Source: Paludibacterium purpuratum
Lineage (GTDB): Bacteria; Pseudomonadota; Gammaproteobacteria; Burkholderiales; Chromobacteriaceae
DNA: 64,000 nt
NCBI RefSeq assembly: GCF_004363805.1
Contig: NZ_SNZP01000004.1
Location: forward strand, 223,331-287,330
Direction of reading: 5' to 3'
Under the pieces are notes generated by a model. It was not told the origin of the DNA and made no database searches. It saw nothing but the letters and a program-made list of their open reading frames with translations. Below are positions 42,757 to 52,136 of this stretch, piece by piece. Within the stretch, counting starts at the first letter, position 1, and each line of letters starts with the position of its first letter. The position numbers and the translations under genes are program-made.

Positions 42757-44130
42757 ATGAATAACGACCAGTTGATTCTTTTTTCCGCTGTTTTCGCCTC
42801 CGATGAGGCGCTTGCCTGGCTACGCGCAGTACTACAGGGACCGCTCGCCGAAAAATACCGTTTTGCCGTTCTATGCGCCGAAGCCGGGCGGGGCGCGCTG
42901 GAAGATGTCGGCGTCCCGCTGTTCACCGCGCAAGACCGCGGGTCGATTCGCGCGCAGCTTAAAGCAATTGCCCCGGCCATTGTGCAGAGCCTGAGCGAAG
43001 AAGATCACCGCGCCGCCGCGTATCATATTTTCAGCCATCCGTATTTTGTGCTGGCCACCCATTTGCGTACGGACGAAGCCATCCCTCGTAGCTGGATGAA
43101 CCATCTCGTCTATAACAAGCTGACCGACATCAATCTGGTGCTCGATCGCGCGATCAAGGCCAATATCGAGCAGCAGGGTTGTCTCGGCCTTCGTTCGCCC
43201 GTGGTGTTGACTCAGGAGCAACTCGGTGAAGAGAGCTTGGTGTCGATGCTCGACCATGCCTATTCGTCCCTATTGACACCGGCGCGGCTGGATGTGAACG
43301 GCAACATCAAAAAGGATTATTCGGATTTCCGGCTGGCGTACATTACGCACTTCTATTGCAACCAGAAGGATATTTCCGCCGTGACGCGCCTACTCGAGCG
43401 CTATGCCGAGTATCCGCCGGAAATACGCGCACGCGTTCATTTTGTCATTGTCGACGATGGTTCTCCGATCGAATATCGCGTGCCGGATCTGCCGCTCAAT
43501 ATCACCTGGCTCAAGATCGATCAGGACATCCGCTGGAACCAGCCGGGCGCGCGTAATCTGGGTGCCGTTTATGCGCGTGCCGATACCATTTTGCTTGCCG
43601 ATCTCGACCACGAGGTGCCGCTGGAGTCTATGCGCCGACTGGTCGAATTGCCTTCCTGCGGCAAACGGCTTTATAAAATGTGGCGCAAGAATGAAAAGGG
43701 CGAGTACATCAAGGGGCATCCGAATCTATTCGTGATGTCTCGCGGCCGTTTCATGGAATGCCATGGCTATGACGAAGAACTGGCTGGACATTACGGTTCG
43801 GACGACTACCGTTTCGTCAAATACCAAAAGGCGCGCGGCAGTTTCCAAAAATATCTGCCCAAGCGTATTTGGTGCTTCGAGCGGCAGGATATCGATCGTC
43901 AAAAGTCCTATCACAGTTTGGTGCGCGATCTGTCGTTCAACTCTGCGGCCGATAGTCGCAAGCGGCACGAACTCGCCAATGTCGGGCAAGGTTACGGCCA
44001 TAGCCGCATGTTCCTCAATTTTACCTGGACGATGCTGGCCGATCGGCAGCTCGATTTGCCCATCGCACGTCCATCCGGCCGCGGCTGGAAGTATGCTTCG
44101 CTACTACGCCAAATCCTGCCCCGTTTCTGA
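42757..44130 (+). CDS. Glycosyltransferase with C-terminal GT2-like (GT-A) domain and an unrecognised N-terminal region
   Basis: 457 residues. Residues 1-~195 do not match a family I recognise (starting LFSAVFASDEALAWLRAVLQG). From about 200 a GT-A fold appears: FRLAYITHFYCNQKDISAVTRLLERY, FVIVDDGSP, then RNLGAVYARADTILLADLDHEVPLESMRRLV with a D-x-D-type metal site, and a later ECHGYDEELAGHYGSDDYRFVKY acceptor segment. This resembles galactosyltransferase-type GT2/GT7 members. It is likely to add a sugar to the LPS core or O-chain, since it lies between the UDP-xylose synthase and the O-antigen ligase. No signal peptide or membrane segment. Confidence 0.75.
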   Translation: MNNDQLILFSAVFASDEALAWLRAVLQGPLAEKYRFAVLCAEAGRGALEDVGVPLFTAQDRGSIRAQLKAIAPAIVQSLSEEDHRAAAYHIFSHPYFVLATHLRTDEAIPRSWMNHLVYNKLTDINLVLDRAIKANIEQQGCLGLRSPVVLTQEQLGEESLVSMLDHAYSSLLTPARLDVNGNIKKDYSDFRLAYITHFYCNQKDISAVTRLLERYAEYPPEIRARVHFVIVDDGSPIEYRVPDLPLNITWLKIDQDIRWNQPGARNLGAVYARADTILLADLDHEVPLESMRRLVELPSCGKRLYKMWRKNEKGEYIKGHPNLFVMSRGRFMECHGYDEELAGHYGSDDYRFVKYQKARGSFQKYLPKRIWCFERQDIDRQKSYHSLVRDLSFNSAADSRKRHELANVGQGYGHSRMFLNFTWTMLADRQLDLPIARPSGRGWKYASLLRQILPRF

Positions 44131-44188
44131 AGGGGCTGGAGCGGCGTGGCGAACACGGCGGCTGTTTAAGTGAGAGACGGATAGCACA

Positions 44189-45622
44189 ATGGTCTTACTG
44201 CGGTATTTTTTCCCAGCATTTTTGCGACAAGACAAGGTGTCGGACGGCTACTCTCGGCTCGCTTGGCTGATTTGGTTACTCACGCTGGTGCTGATGCTGA
44301 TCTGGCCGATTCCGAACGGGCAGTTGCCATTTCATCGCAATTTCATCCTAGTGCCGCTGTTCTTGTTGCAGGCATGGCTGGTATGGCGGCATGCGCCGGT
44401 GCGCGCGGCGTTGCCGCTGCGGCAGATCAAGCCGGTGCTGGTGCTGCTGGGTATTTTGAGCGTCTGGATCTTGTTGACCGGGCTGTTGCACGGGCAGTCG
44501 ACGAGATTCTTTCTCAGGGAGTTCAACGGCAAGTGGCTGCGCGTGCTGGAAACCGGTTTCATGGGGCTGAGCCTGGTGCCGCTTTTATCCGCCGGCCGTC
44601 GGCAACGCGCATGCTACGAAGTGCTATGGGCGCTGTTGTGCGTGATGGGCCTTTTGGCCGTCTGGCAGCTATACGATATAGTGCGCTTGTGGCACCACAA
44701 CGGGGGTGTCATTCCTTGGCAGTTCACCCGGCTGGCCTACTCGCGTTTCGAACTGAGCGTTTATTTCAGCACGCTGTTGATTTTCCTTTTTGTCGAGATC
44801 GGCGTGCGTGCCGCCTTGGGGCGTCGTGAGAGCCGGGTGGGTTGGCCTGCGTTGCTGGTGCTCTTGTCTCTGGCGTTGGCCGCGCAGCTGAGTCTGATGA
44901 CACGTAACGCCACGGTTGGCGTCTTGGCCAATATGTTGTCGGTGACCCTATTGGTGTTGTTGATGCGGGCCGCCAGCTGGGGCAAAGGCCGTCTGCTGGC
45001 TGTGGCATTGCTGGGGGTCGTATTGATCGGCGGGGTGGCGACCATTTCCTGGAAAACGGATAGCCGATGGGCCAGCCTAAAGCAGACCCTGCCGGTGGCG
45101 CTGGATACCTCACATCATTTGGCATGGCTGGATTTAAATCGCTATCCCTATCCGTCGATGGCCAATGGACAAATGGTGGATGTTTCCGCTTATGAACGTA
45201 TCTCCTGGCTAAAGATCGGCAGCGAGCTGATGTTGAAAGAGCCATGGGGCCAAGGTTTGCGCGGCGATAATTTCCATCTGTTGGTCGCGAAGTATTACGG
45301 CCCGACCACCACGACCCAGAGCCATTCCGGCATGATCAATTTTGCCTTGGCCAATGGTATACCCGGCATGGTGCTGTGGCTGGTCATCCTGGGTTGGCTG
45401 ACCGCGATCGGCTTGCACCGTTTCTATCGTTATCGACGCGCCGCGGGGCTCTGTTTGGCGATTTTCGTCATGGGCATGACCTTACGCGGACTGGTCGACG
45501 ATATCTGGCGCGATCATATGCTGGAGATGTTTTTCTTCTTCTGCGGCCTATTGCTGACACTTTGTTATGCCGACGATGAACCCTCGTCCGAGGCAGAGAC
45601 ACGGGCGCCAGCGAAACTTTAG
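44189..45622 (+). CDS. waaL: O-antigen ligase family membrane protein (WaaL/Wzy type)
   Basis: 477 residues with about 11-12 membrane helices and a large periplasmic loop before the last ones, containing the ligase/polymerase region (WLKIGSELMLKEPWGQGLRGDNFHLLVAKYYG and TTTQSHSGMINFALANGIPGMVLWLVI). The Wzy_C/WaaL superfamily includes O-antigen ligase and O-antigen polymerase, which are hard to separate by sequence. Position next to core glycosyltransferases and msbA, and absence of wzx/wzz here, favour the ligase. GAGAGACGG lies upstream of the ATG. Confidence 0.75.
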   Translation: MVLLRYFFPAFLRQDKVSDGYSRLAWLIWLLTLVLMLIWPIPNGQLPFHRNFILVPLFLLQAWLVWRHAPVRAALPLRQIKPVLVLLGILSVWILLTGLLHGQSTRFFLREFNGKWLRVLETGFMGLSLVPLLSAGRRQRACYEVLWALLCVMGLLAVWQLYDIVRLWHHNGGVIPWQFTRLAYSRFELSVYFSTLLIFLFVEIGVRAALGRRESRVGWPALLVLLSLALAAQLSLMTRNATVGVLANMLSVTLLVLLMRAASWGKGRLLAVALLGVVLIGGVATISWKTDSRWASLKQTLPVALDTSHHLAWLDLNRYPYPSMANGQMVDVSAYERISWLKIGSELMLKEPWGQGLRGDNFHLLVAKYYGPTTTTQSHSGMINFALANGIPGMVLWLVILGWLTAIGLHRFYRYRRAAGLCLAIFVMGMTLRGLVDDIWRDHMLEMFFFFCGLLLTLCYADDEPSSEAETRAPAKL

Positions 45623-45693
45623 ATCTTACCCACCTCGGACGGATACATCGCGAGCATGCTGTTCGGGTTTTTTAATGGATGTCAGGAGTCGTC

Positions 45694-46830
45694 ATGCGCC
45701 TTGCGCATATTGAGTCGTCGATGGATTGGGGCGGGCAGGAGCTGCGCATTGTCGAGCAGACCGCCTGGTTGAATGCCCATGGCCACACGTGCTGGATTGT
45801 GGCGCGTCCGGGGGCTGCCATTCTTGCGCAAGCGAGAGCACGCGATTTGCCGGTGCTGGAGATGGAAATTCGCGGATCGATGAATCCTACGACCTTGCGA
45901 TCTTTACGCCGTTTCATCCGTCAAGAGTGCATCGATCTAATCGATTGTCATGGCAATCGCGACAGCACGTACGGTGCTTATCTGAAGTGGTTTTACGGCA
46001 TGCCGGTAGTACGCTCGCGCCATGTGACGGATCCGATCGGCGCTTCGGGCCTGAAAAAACTGGTCTGGCGCCATGGCAATCACGGTGTCATCGTGACGGC
46101 AGGGCGGATTCGCGAGATGCTGCAGCAGGATGGGCTGGCCGATCCCGACGATGTGTACGTTGCCGTGGCCGGGGTCGATGAACAGCGCTTTAACCCGGCG
46201 CTGGATGGCTCTGCCTTGCGGGAGCGGCTGGGCATTCCCTTGGATGCCAAGGTGATTGCCAATGTCGGCATGATCCGGCCCGATAAGGGACAATTGTTCT
46301 TCGTGCGCGCTTGCCAAGAAATGATCGCCGAGCGCGACGAGGTGTTTGCCATTCATTTGGGCGAAGCCACGGGGCAGACGCAAGTCTATAAACAGCAAGT
46401 GCTTGCCGAGGCTGCGAGCGAGATCGATAGTGGGCGGATTCGCTTCCTCGGATACCAGTCGGATATCGAGAATTGGCTCGCACTGGCCGACATCGTGGTG
46501 GTCGCCTCGATCGGCACCGAGGCGCAGACCCGCCTGGTGGCCCAGGCATTTCTGATGAAAAAGAACATCGTGGCCACCACGGTCGGCGGCTTGCCGGAGA
46601 TGATCCGTCATGACGAAACCGGCTTGCTATGCGCTCCAGGCGACGCCGGCGCCTTGCGCCAAGCCGTGACGCGATTGCTGGATGATGCCGGATTGGCCGA
46701 AGCGTTGCGCGATGCCGCCTATCGGCACGCGTTGGCGCACATGTCGTTCGATTACATGATGCAGGGCATGTTGGCTTGCTATCGGCAGGCGCTGCAACGG
46801 GCGGGTAAGCGGCAGGCGGCAGCAACATGA
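45694..46830 (+). CDS. Glycosyltransferase family 4
   Basis: 378 residues from ATG 45694, chosen because AGGAG lies six bases upstream; an ATG five codons earlier exists. GT-B fold: MRLAHIESSMDWGGQELRIVEQTAWL at the start, and in the second half GVDEQRFNPALDGS, NVGMIRPDKGQLFFVRACQEM, and VVASIGTEAQTRLVAQAFLMKKNIVATTVGGLPEMI. The usual E in the donor motif is in TEAQTRLVAQAF. Sugar and acceptor unknown. Overlaps the next glycosyltransferase by ATGA. Confidence 0.88.
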   Translation: MRLAHIESSMDWGGQELRIVEQTAWLNAHGHTCWIVARPGAAILAQARARDLPVLEMEIRGSMNPTTLRSLRRFIRQECIDLIDCHGNRDSTYGAYLKWFYGMPVVRSRHVTDPIGASGLKKLVWRHGNHGVIVTAGRIREMLQQDGLADPDDVYVAVAGVDEQRFNPALDGSALRERLGIPLDAKVIANVGMIRPDKGQLFFVRACQEMIAERDEVFAIHLGEATGQTQVYKQQVLAEAASEIDSGRIRFLGYQSDIENWLALADIVVVASIGTEAQTRLVAQAFLMKKNIVATTVGGLPEMIRHDETGLLCAPGDAGALRQAVTRLLDDAGLAEALRDAAYRHALAHMSFDYMMQGMLACYRQALQRAGKRQAAAT

Positions 46831-48038
46831 CAAAGCTCAGGATCGCGCATTTGATCGATCTTGACCGCGTGGGCGGCGTGGAGTCGATGTATGTCGATCT
46901 GATCAGTGCGCCGCCGCCCGCCGGATGGCGCATCGAGCATTATACCGTTGCGGATAGCCCGAACATCGCACCGCGCTTTCGTCAGTCCGTGCAGCAACAT
47001 AGCCGAGCCTTGAGCTCACCCAAGGCATGGCATGGCATCAAGCTCCCCAGACGGCCGGCCGCCTTGCGTGCTCGCAACCGGTTAGCACAAATCCGCTCGA
47101 TTCGGCCGGATATCGTGTTGGCTTGGAACCAGTTCACCGATTTTCATTTACCACCCGATTTTGCTTGTCCATTGGTGTACTACGAGCATGGCATGAGTTG
47201 GTATACCCACTCGCCGACGCAATTACAGGGCTTTTTTCCCTATGTCACCGCGGCGATTGCCGCCTCGCGGGCATCGGCGCGCATGCTGCAACTCAAGCAC
47301 AACGTGGCGTTTCCCGTGACGGTTTGCCTCAATCCCTTGGCGCCAGGTCAGCGCCAGACGGGGGGCTCGGCAAGAGTTCTGCCGCAAGGCCGGCCTTTCC
47401 GTCTTGGCTTGGCCGCCAGACTGGTGCCGCTCAAGGCGGCTGGGCTGCTGGTTTTGACGATCAAGGTATTGCGGGAACGCGGTTGCGATGCCCAAGCGGT
47501 CATCGTGGGCGAAGGGTCGGAAATGCCGGCTATCGCTGAGCTGATCCGCAGGGAAAAACTAGAGCCGTATGTCAGCCTGCCTGGCCGATGCGATGCGATG
47601 GCATCGTTTTACCGCGATATCGATTTGTTTGTGCAGACGTCCATGCACGAATCTCTTTCGCTGGTGTGCCTGGAGGCGATGGCGCACGGCCTGCCCGTTA
47701 TTTGCAGCCAGATAGACGGCATGCCTGAAGTCGTACCCCACGGCGTTGCCGGCCTTTGTCTGACGCCGGATATGACCGTCGAGGCGTATCAGGCACTGAC
47801 CGGCGCCAGCACTCAATTTACCAGAACCGTTTATGATCCGGCGCTGGATCAAATCGTGCCGGCGCGATTGCTGCGGCCCGAAACTTTGGCGGATGCCGCT
47901 CAGTTCTTGCTAGGAGATGCCGCAAACTATGCGGCTTTCAGCGCAGGCGCCGTGGCTCATGCAGCCCAAGGGTTCGATTTCGATACTTACCAAGCCAGCC
48001 TTTATCGTGTCTTGGCCGATATCGCTGCGAAGTCTTGA
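46827..48038 (+). CDS. Glycosyltransferase family 4
   Basis: 403 residues, GT-B fold. Start LRIAHLIDLDRVGGVESMYVDLI; donor domain LGLAARLVPLKAAGLLVLTIKVLRERGCDAQAVIVGEGSE, LPGRCDAMASFYRDIDLFVQTSMHESLSLVCLEAMAHGLPVICS with the E-x7-E motif. LPS core or O-chain assembly is inferred from context. Last gene of the plus-strand arm; its 3' end overlaps the convergent deacetylase gene by 37 bp. Confidence 0.88.
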   Translation: MTKLRIAHLIDLDRVGGVESMYVDLISAPPPAGWRIEHYTVADSPNIAPRFRQSVQQHSRALSSPKAWHGIKLPRRPAALRARNRLAQIRSIRPDIVLAWNQFTDFHLPPDFACPLVYYEHGMSWYTHSPTQLQGFFPYVTAAIAASRASARMLQLKHNVAFPVTVCLNPLAPGQRQTGGSARVLPQGRPFRLGLAARLVPLKAAGLLVLTIKVLRERGCDAQAVIVGEGSEMPAIAELIRREKLEPYVSLPGRCDAMASFYRDIDLFVQTSMHESLSLVCLEAMAHGLPVICSQIDGMPEVVPHGVAGLCLTPDMTVEAYQALTGASTQFTRTVYDPALDQIVPARLLRPETLADAAQFLLGDAANYAAFSAGAVAHAAQGFDFDTYQASLYRVLADIAAKS

Positions 48039-48976
48039 CGATATTCCGCCAACGTTTGGCCTTGGCATCGACCGGCCAGGTGTTGGAATAGTCCCGTCAT
48101 ATCGCGATACAGCTGTTCGATGCTCTCCGTGTCCGGAAAGGTCGGGCTGCCTCCAGGCATGAACTCCGATGAGTGCAGCATGAATTCCAGGTAGTTGCTG
48201 CCTGCGGCCAGAATGCGGTTGGAGAGCCCGATCATCTCGGCTTGATTGTTTCGCTTTGGCCGAAGCCAACTCATCGAATCGGGGCGGGTTTTGCCGCGCA
48301 GCTTGTCCAGCGTGCCGCGCACGGTACGTACCCAGCCAGGGTATTTCAGGCGCGTGCTCATCGGGATCTCCAACAGGGCCGAATTGCCTGGTCTGGCAAT
48401 GTCTTCCATATCGATGAAGTAGGCCTGTTCCGGGAAGTGCCGATAGTCGGTGCCACCCTGGCCGTTGCGCGTGCCGAGCGTGCCGCGCCAGTCGATGTGC
48501 GGGGTGACCGAGCAGTCGACTTGGTAACCGTACTCCAGCAAAAGTTGTGCATAACGGCTGTCGAAGGCCCAGCGGCCGGCGCGATGGCTGAGCATTTTGA
48601 CGCCGAAGGTGTCTTCCAGCAGCTTGGTCATATGATCGACCTTGGCGCGCATGACGCTGTCGGGATACTCGATCAAATAGGCCTTGTCGACACCGTGCTG
48701 ATCGGTCTGGGGATGGTCGGGCGGGCTGTTCCAGGCGTGTAGATGCATGCCGATTTCCCCGCTGCCGCGGCGTACGATGTCCCGGCCAAACGCCTGAAAT
48801 ACCGGATCGACCGCCATTTCATGGTTGGTGAGATAGCAGGGTTTGAAACCGAATTGTTCGCATAGCAGCTGAAAACGTTCGAGAAAGCCGGCATTGTGCG
48901 TTGTGAGAGGGCCATTGCCCCATAGATTGTCGCCTTCGGTATCGATGGTGATCAGAAACGAAGCGGGCTTTTGCAT
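48002..48976 (-). CDS. Polysaccharide deacetylase-family protein (WalW/DnpA-like)
   Basis: 324 residues. The NodB-like fold shows FLITIDTEGDNLWG near the start, GEIGMHLHAWNSPP with the metal His pair, and LSHRAGRWAFDSRYAQLLLEYGYQVDCSVTPHIDW. No signal peptide, so it probably acts in the cytoplasm on a lipid- or nucleotide-linked sugar. It resembles the de-N-acetylase-type gene found in the LPS core cluster of Pseudomonas aeruginosa next to mig-14 (from memory). ATG 48976 overlaps the upstream stop (TGATG), with GGAG before it. The frame's 3' end overlaps the convergent glycosyltransferase by 37 bp. Confidence 0.78.
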   Translation of the reverse strand: MQKPASFLITIDTEGDNLWGNGPLTTHNAGFLERFQLLCEQFGFKPCYLTNHEMAVDPVFQAFGRDIVRRGSGEIGMHLHAWNSPPDHPQTDQHGVDKAYLIEYPDSVMRAKVDHMTKLLEDTFGVKMLSHRAGRWAFDSRYAQLLLEYGYQVDCSVTPHIDWRGTLGTRNGQGGTDYRHFPEQAYFIDMEDIARPGNSALLEIPMSTRLKYPGWVRTVRGTLDKLRGKTRPDSMSWLRPKRNNQAEMIGLSNRILAAGSNYLEFMLHSSEFMPGGSPTFPDTESIEQLYRDMTGLFQHLAGRCQGQTLAEYRQDFAAISAKTR

Positions 48977-50079
48977 CAAGGTGACTCCAATGACGATTCG
49001 GCCAGCGCCAGATAGGCGTCGACCACCGTGTTCAAGGCAAAGCGTGCCAGTGCGACTTCATCGATGATCGGCGGCGCATCGAGGACGCGCTGGATGCCCG
49101 CAGCAAGCGATGGCGCGTTGAGATCGCACAATCCTGTGACGAGGGGGCCTGTCAGAATGCTTTCCGGCCCGAAAGGGCAACGCGTGCTGACGACGGGCGT
49201 CCCGCAAGCCAGCGCCTCGACGAGCACATTGCCAAAACCTTCGCTGTCGGAGGATAGCACCAGCGCGCGGGCGGCGCGTAGCCAGGGGTAGGGGTTGTCC
49301 TGGAAACCGGCGAAAACGACCCGTTCGGCAATGCCCAAGTCGTCTGCCCATTTTTCAATCTGTTGCTTCTCGGCGGTACTCCCATCCCCTAGCAGCACCA
49401 ACTTGCCTGAGAAGCCGGAATGCCGGAATGCGGCGAGCAGCCGGTCGTGACGCTTGATGGGGTGAAAACGACCGACATGTACCAGATAGTCTTCGCCTTC
49501 CATAGGACACGGCAGGGCCGCCAGTCGGCGGATGGTCTCCAGGTCGAATGGATTGGGGATGATCTGGCTGCCTTGCAGATATTCCGCGCCCAGCTGCGCG
49601 ACATCTTGCGCCAACCCTGGAGACACCAGGATCAGGCGCCGCTGCCGGTAGGTCGCGGCGAGTTGGCGGCGCTTGAGCCAGCGCTTGAACCCCCGCTTAT
49701 TGGCCAACTGTGTGGTCACTACCGCACCATGCAAGCAACTCCATGCCTTGGCCAGAGAGGGCGTGGCCGCTACGATGCGGTCGGTTTTGGGTAAGTTGGA
49801 AATGGATAAGTCGAACGGGTTGCCGGCCAGGTAAGAAGAGAGGGCGTGCTCAAGCTGACGGGCTCGTCGGCCGATTTCCAGTTGGCGCCGTAATGGGCCA
49901 CGATAACTGTCGGCGACTTCCAGCATATCGACGCCATCTGGAATCGGAAAAGCGCGGGCGCTTCGCAGCGACACAATGGTGACGCGGTGTCCTCTCCGGG
50001 CGATACCGTCGGCCAATGTGAGGACGACGCGTTCCGCGCCGCCGCCTGCCAGACCGTCGATAATGAATCCGATGTGCAT
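48976..50079 (-). CDS. Glycosyltransferase family 4
   Basis: 367 residues. Start MHIGFIIDGLAGGGAERVVLTLADGIARRGHRV; donor domain VHVGRFHPIKRHDRLLAAF, LVLLGDGSTAEKQQIEKW, FAGFQDNPYPWLRAARALVLSSDSEGFGNVLVEALACGTPVVSTRCPFGPESIL. The GGGAER and SEGFGNVLVEALACG parts place it near the WbpX/PimA-like LPS and exopolysaccharide transferases. Four bases after the GT9 gene and one-base overlap with the deacetylase gene, so a tight operon. Confidence 0.9.
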   Translation of the reverse strand: MHIGFIIDGLAGGGAERVVLTLADGIARRGHRVTIVSLRSARAFPIPDGVDMLEVADSYRGPLRRQLEIGRRARQLEHALSSYLAGNPFDLSISNLPKTDRIVAATPSLAKAWSCLHGAVVTTQLANKRGFKRWLKRRQLAATYRQRRLILVSPGLAQDVAQLGAEYLQGSQIIPNPFDLETIRRLAALPCPMEGEDYLVHVGRFHPIKRHDRLLAAFRHSGFSGKLVLLGDGSTAEKQQIEKWADDLGIAERVVFAGFQDNPYPWLRAARALVLSSDSEGFGNVLVEALACGTPVVSTRCPFGPESILTGPLVTGLCDLNAPSLAAGIQRVLDAPPIIDEVALARFALNTVVDAYLALAESSLESP

Positions 50080-50083
50080 AAAG

Positions 50084-51172
50084 TCAGCCTCGCCTTGCCG
50101 CTTCTTCGTCCGGCAACAGCATATGGAGCGTCGCCTGCAACACGGCTCCGGTCGGGATAGCGGTCAGATAGCGTTGTCCGGTGTCGGTCCGTACATCGTC
50201 CGGGTCGATCATCGGGCCGAAGTCCGCCGCGTTGATCACGATCGAACGATTCATCCACGGATGCCACTCGTTGAGTTTACTTGGGCCGAATAGGGCGACC
50301 GTATCGGTTTGCAATGCCGCTGCCATATGCATGGGAACCGAATCGACGCCGATGAATAGTCTTGCATCATCGATCAGCGCCGCCAGGGTGTTGAGCGTGA
50401 GCGCCCCCGCCAGCGAATGTACGCGCGGAGAGTCGATCAGGTTCATGATGTTGCCGACCAGTTGCTGCTCTTGTGCGGAGGTGCCCCCGGTCACGATGAC
50501 AGGCCAGCCATCGTCGGCCAACGCCTGGATGATCTCTGCGAAGCGCTCGTCCTCCCAGCATTTGAAAAACCAGCGTGCCGGTGGATGAACCACGATATAG
50601 GCGCCATGGACGCCCAGCGAGGCCAATTGCAGCCGAACCTGATCTCGGTCCTCCTGACTGACGGCCATGCAGCAACGCTTGTCCTGTTGGTCGACCACCA
50701 GCCCCAAGGCCTCAACCGCGCGCAGATTTTGTTCGACCGCATGCAGCGAGTTACTGGGCGCGATGTCGGCCAGCCGGGTAAAACACCGTTGCCAGTGCTT
50801 GTTACGTCTTTTGGGGTAGTCGAAGCCGACCGCTTCACTCGGGTTGAGCAGGCGTGTCAGCAATGCGCCATTCCATTGATCGGATAGATGGAGGATCCAA
50901 TCGTAGCGGCGTCGAGCGAGCCGGCGGTACAGGCCGACGAGATGGCGCAGTTTCTGCCAGCCATGAAGATCGCGCGCCAGGCAATGCAGTTGGCTGATGT
51001 CTGGGTGGCGAGACAGCATGGGGGCTGTCTCGCGGTAGACTAAAACATCGATCTCGGCATTCGGGTAGTGGCTTTTCAGCGCGCGAACGACCGGTGTGCT
51101 GAGTAGCACGTCACCGTGATGCCGAAGCTTGATCAGCAAGATTCTAGTGGGCGCGGTTACGGCACTTACCAT
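50084..51172 (-). CDS. Glycosyltransferase family 9, LPS heptosyltransferase (WaaQ/RfaQ-like)
   Basis: 362 residues from MVSAVTAPTRILLIKLRHHGDVLLSTPVVRALK, the typical heptosyltransferase start. C-terminal donor domain: IVVHPPARWFFKCWEDERFAEIIQALADDGWPVIVTGG, LAGALTLNTLAALIDDARLFIGVDSVPMHMAAALQTDTVALFGPS. The KCW and GVDSVPMH parts point to WaaQ (heptose III) in preference to WaaC/WaaF. The frame extends ~115 codons upstream inside the Mig-14 gene without support; ATG 51172 overlaps the mig-14 end by 7 bp. Confidence 0.88.
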   Translation of the reverse strand: MVSAVTAPTRILLIKLRHHGDVLLSTPVVRALKSHYPNAEIDVLVYRETAPMLSRHPDISQLHCLARDLHGWQKLRHLVGLYRRLARRRYDWILHLSDQWNGALLTRLLNPSEAVGFDYPKRRNKHWQRCFTRLADIAPSNSLHAVEQNLRAVEALGLVVDQQDKRCCMAVSQEDRDQVRLQLASLGVHGAYIVVHPPARWFFKCWEDERFAEIIQALADDGWPVIVTGGTSAQEQQLVGNIMNLIDSPRVHSLAGALTLNTLAALIDDARLFIGVDSVPMHMAAALQTDTVALFGPSKLNEWHPWMNRSIVINAADFGPMIDPDDVRTDTGQRYLTAIPTGAVLQATLHMLLPDEEAARRG

Positions 51173-52077
51173 GAGACGATCCGCATCAATTTCGATTCGT
51201 TGGCCCAGCGCGTCTTGTACTCGGCTGAGTTGCGCCCAAACGAGTAACGGTGGGCCAAACCCAGCGACTGCGAGTTTTGCCATGTGTGTTCGACATTGGC
51301 CCAGGTCAGCACCGTGCCGGGGGACAAATCGTGGAAGGCGGGATCGACGCCGCCATTGATGTACTCCACGGAATAGAAACGGTCTGACTGGGTGGCGAAC
51401 AATAGCTGAAAGGCGGCGGGGCGATCCTCGATCAGTAGGACATAGCCGTCGATATGCGCTCGCAGCGCCTGCAACATGACAGCGAGTTGCGCTTGGTTGG
51501 GTAACGGTTGCCCCCATCGTTTCTGATAGAGTTCGGCATAGATCCGTACCAGTTCTTCAGGAGCGTACTCTGCCGCCGGTTGCAAGCGTCCCTGGGATTT
51601 CAGGCAGCGATTCAACTCGCTTCTGCGGCGCCCTTTTTGCTTAGCCGACATGCCTTGCGGGCTGAGATCCTTGGCGAGGCAAATCGTGCGCCCGCGGTTA
51701 CGTCCGCTTAGATTGATAAGCTGTCCAGCGTGCTCCGAGGAAACGTATTTGCCTCGAAAACAGAGCATGCCCTTGTAGGCCGGCCCAAGCGGCAGGATGA
51801 CTTCCGGAGAGCCAAAGTCATATTGTCGATCTACGCCGAAATGTTCTAAAGCCGTTTTATCCCCAGCCAGGTAGTTGCCCCATGTCGCGACCGCTGCGAG
51901 CAGGTTTCCGGCGCGATCGTGTCGGCCAAGATATTGGGGCTTGCAGTCGCAATGCTCCTGGATGAACGCTAGAACCTTCGGATGGGTGATGACACTGCCA
52001 CCGAAGCGATGCCAGGCAACGGCATAGGTATCGGGCGAAATGGGCTGCCAGCCAAGCGAGCGCAGGAATGCGGGCAT
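51166..52077 (-). CDS. mig-14: Mig-14 family protein (FemAB/GNAT-like fold)
   Basis: 303 residues. N-terminal LRSLGWQPISPDTYAVAWHRFGGSVITHPKVLAFI, then YLGRHDRAGNLLAAVATWGNYLAGDKTALEHFG, a middle QKGRRRSELNRCLKSQGRLQP and a C-terminal GNAT-like VLLIEDRPAAFQLLFATQSDRFYSVEYINGGVDPAFHDLSPGTVL. The layout matches Mig-14, an inner-membrane-associated factor giving resistance to cationic antimicrobial peptides and polymyxin in Salmonella and Pseudomonas. The FemAB-type aminoacyl or acetyltransferase reaction has not been shown. First gene of the minus-strand LPS arm. Confidence 0.8.
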   Translation of the reverse strand: MPAFLRSLGWQPISPDTYAVAWHRFGGSVITHPKVLAFIQEHCDCKPQYLGRHDRAGNLLAAVATWGNYLAGDKTALEHFGVDRQYDFGSPEVILPLGPAYKGMLCFRGKYVSSEHAGQLINLSGRNRGRTICLAKDLSPQGMSAKQKGRRRSELNRCLKSQGRLQPAAEYAPEELVRIYAELYQKRWGQPLPNQAQLAVMLQALRAHIDGYVLLIEDRPAAFQLLFATQSDRFYSVEYINGGVDPAFHDLSPGTVLTWANVEHTWQNSQSLGLAHRYSFGRNSAEYKTRWANESKLMRIVSW

Positions 52078-52136
52078 GGTTTCTTCGGTTGTGTTGAAAG
52101 ACCCGTGATTTTAGCGCATACCGCTTGGGTTCGAAT

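Noticed and set aside
45623..45690. Terminator after the O-antigen ligase (GTTCGGGTTTTTTAA)
   Set aside because: There is a T-run, but no stable stem could be built directly before it.
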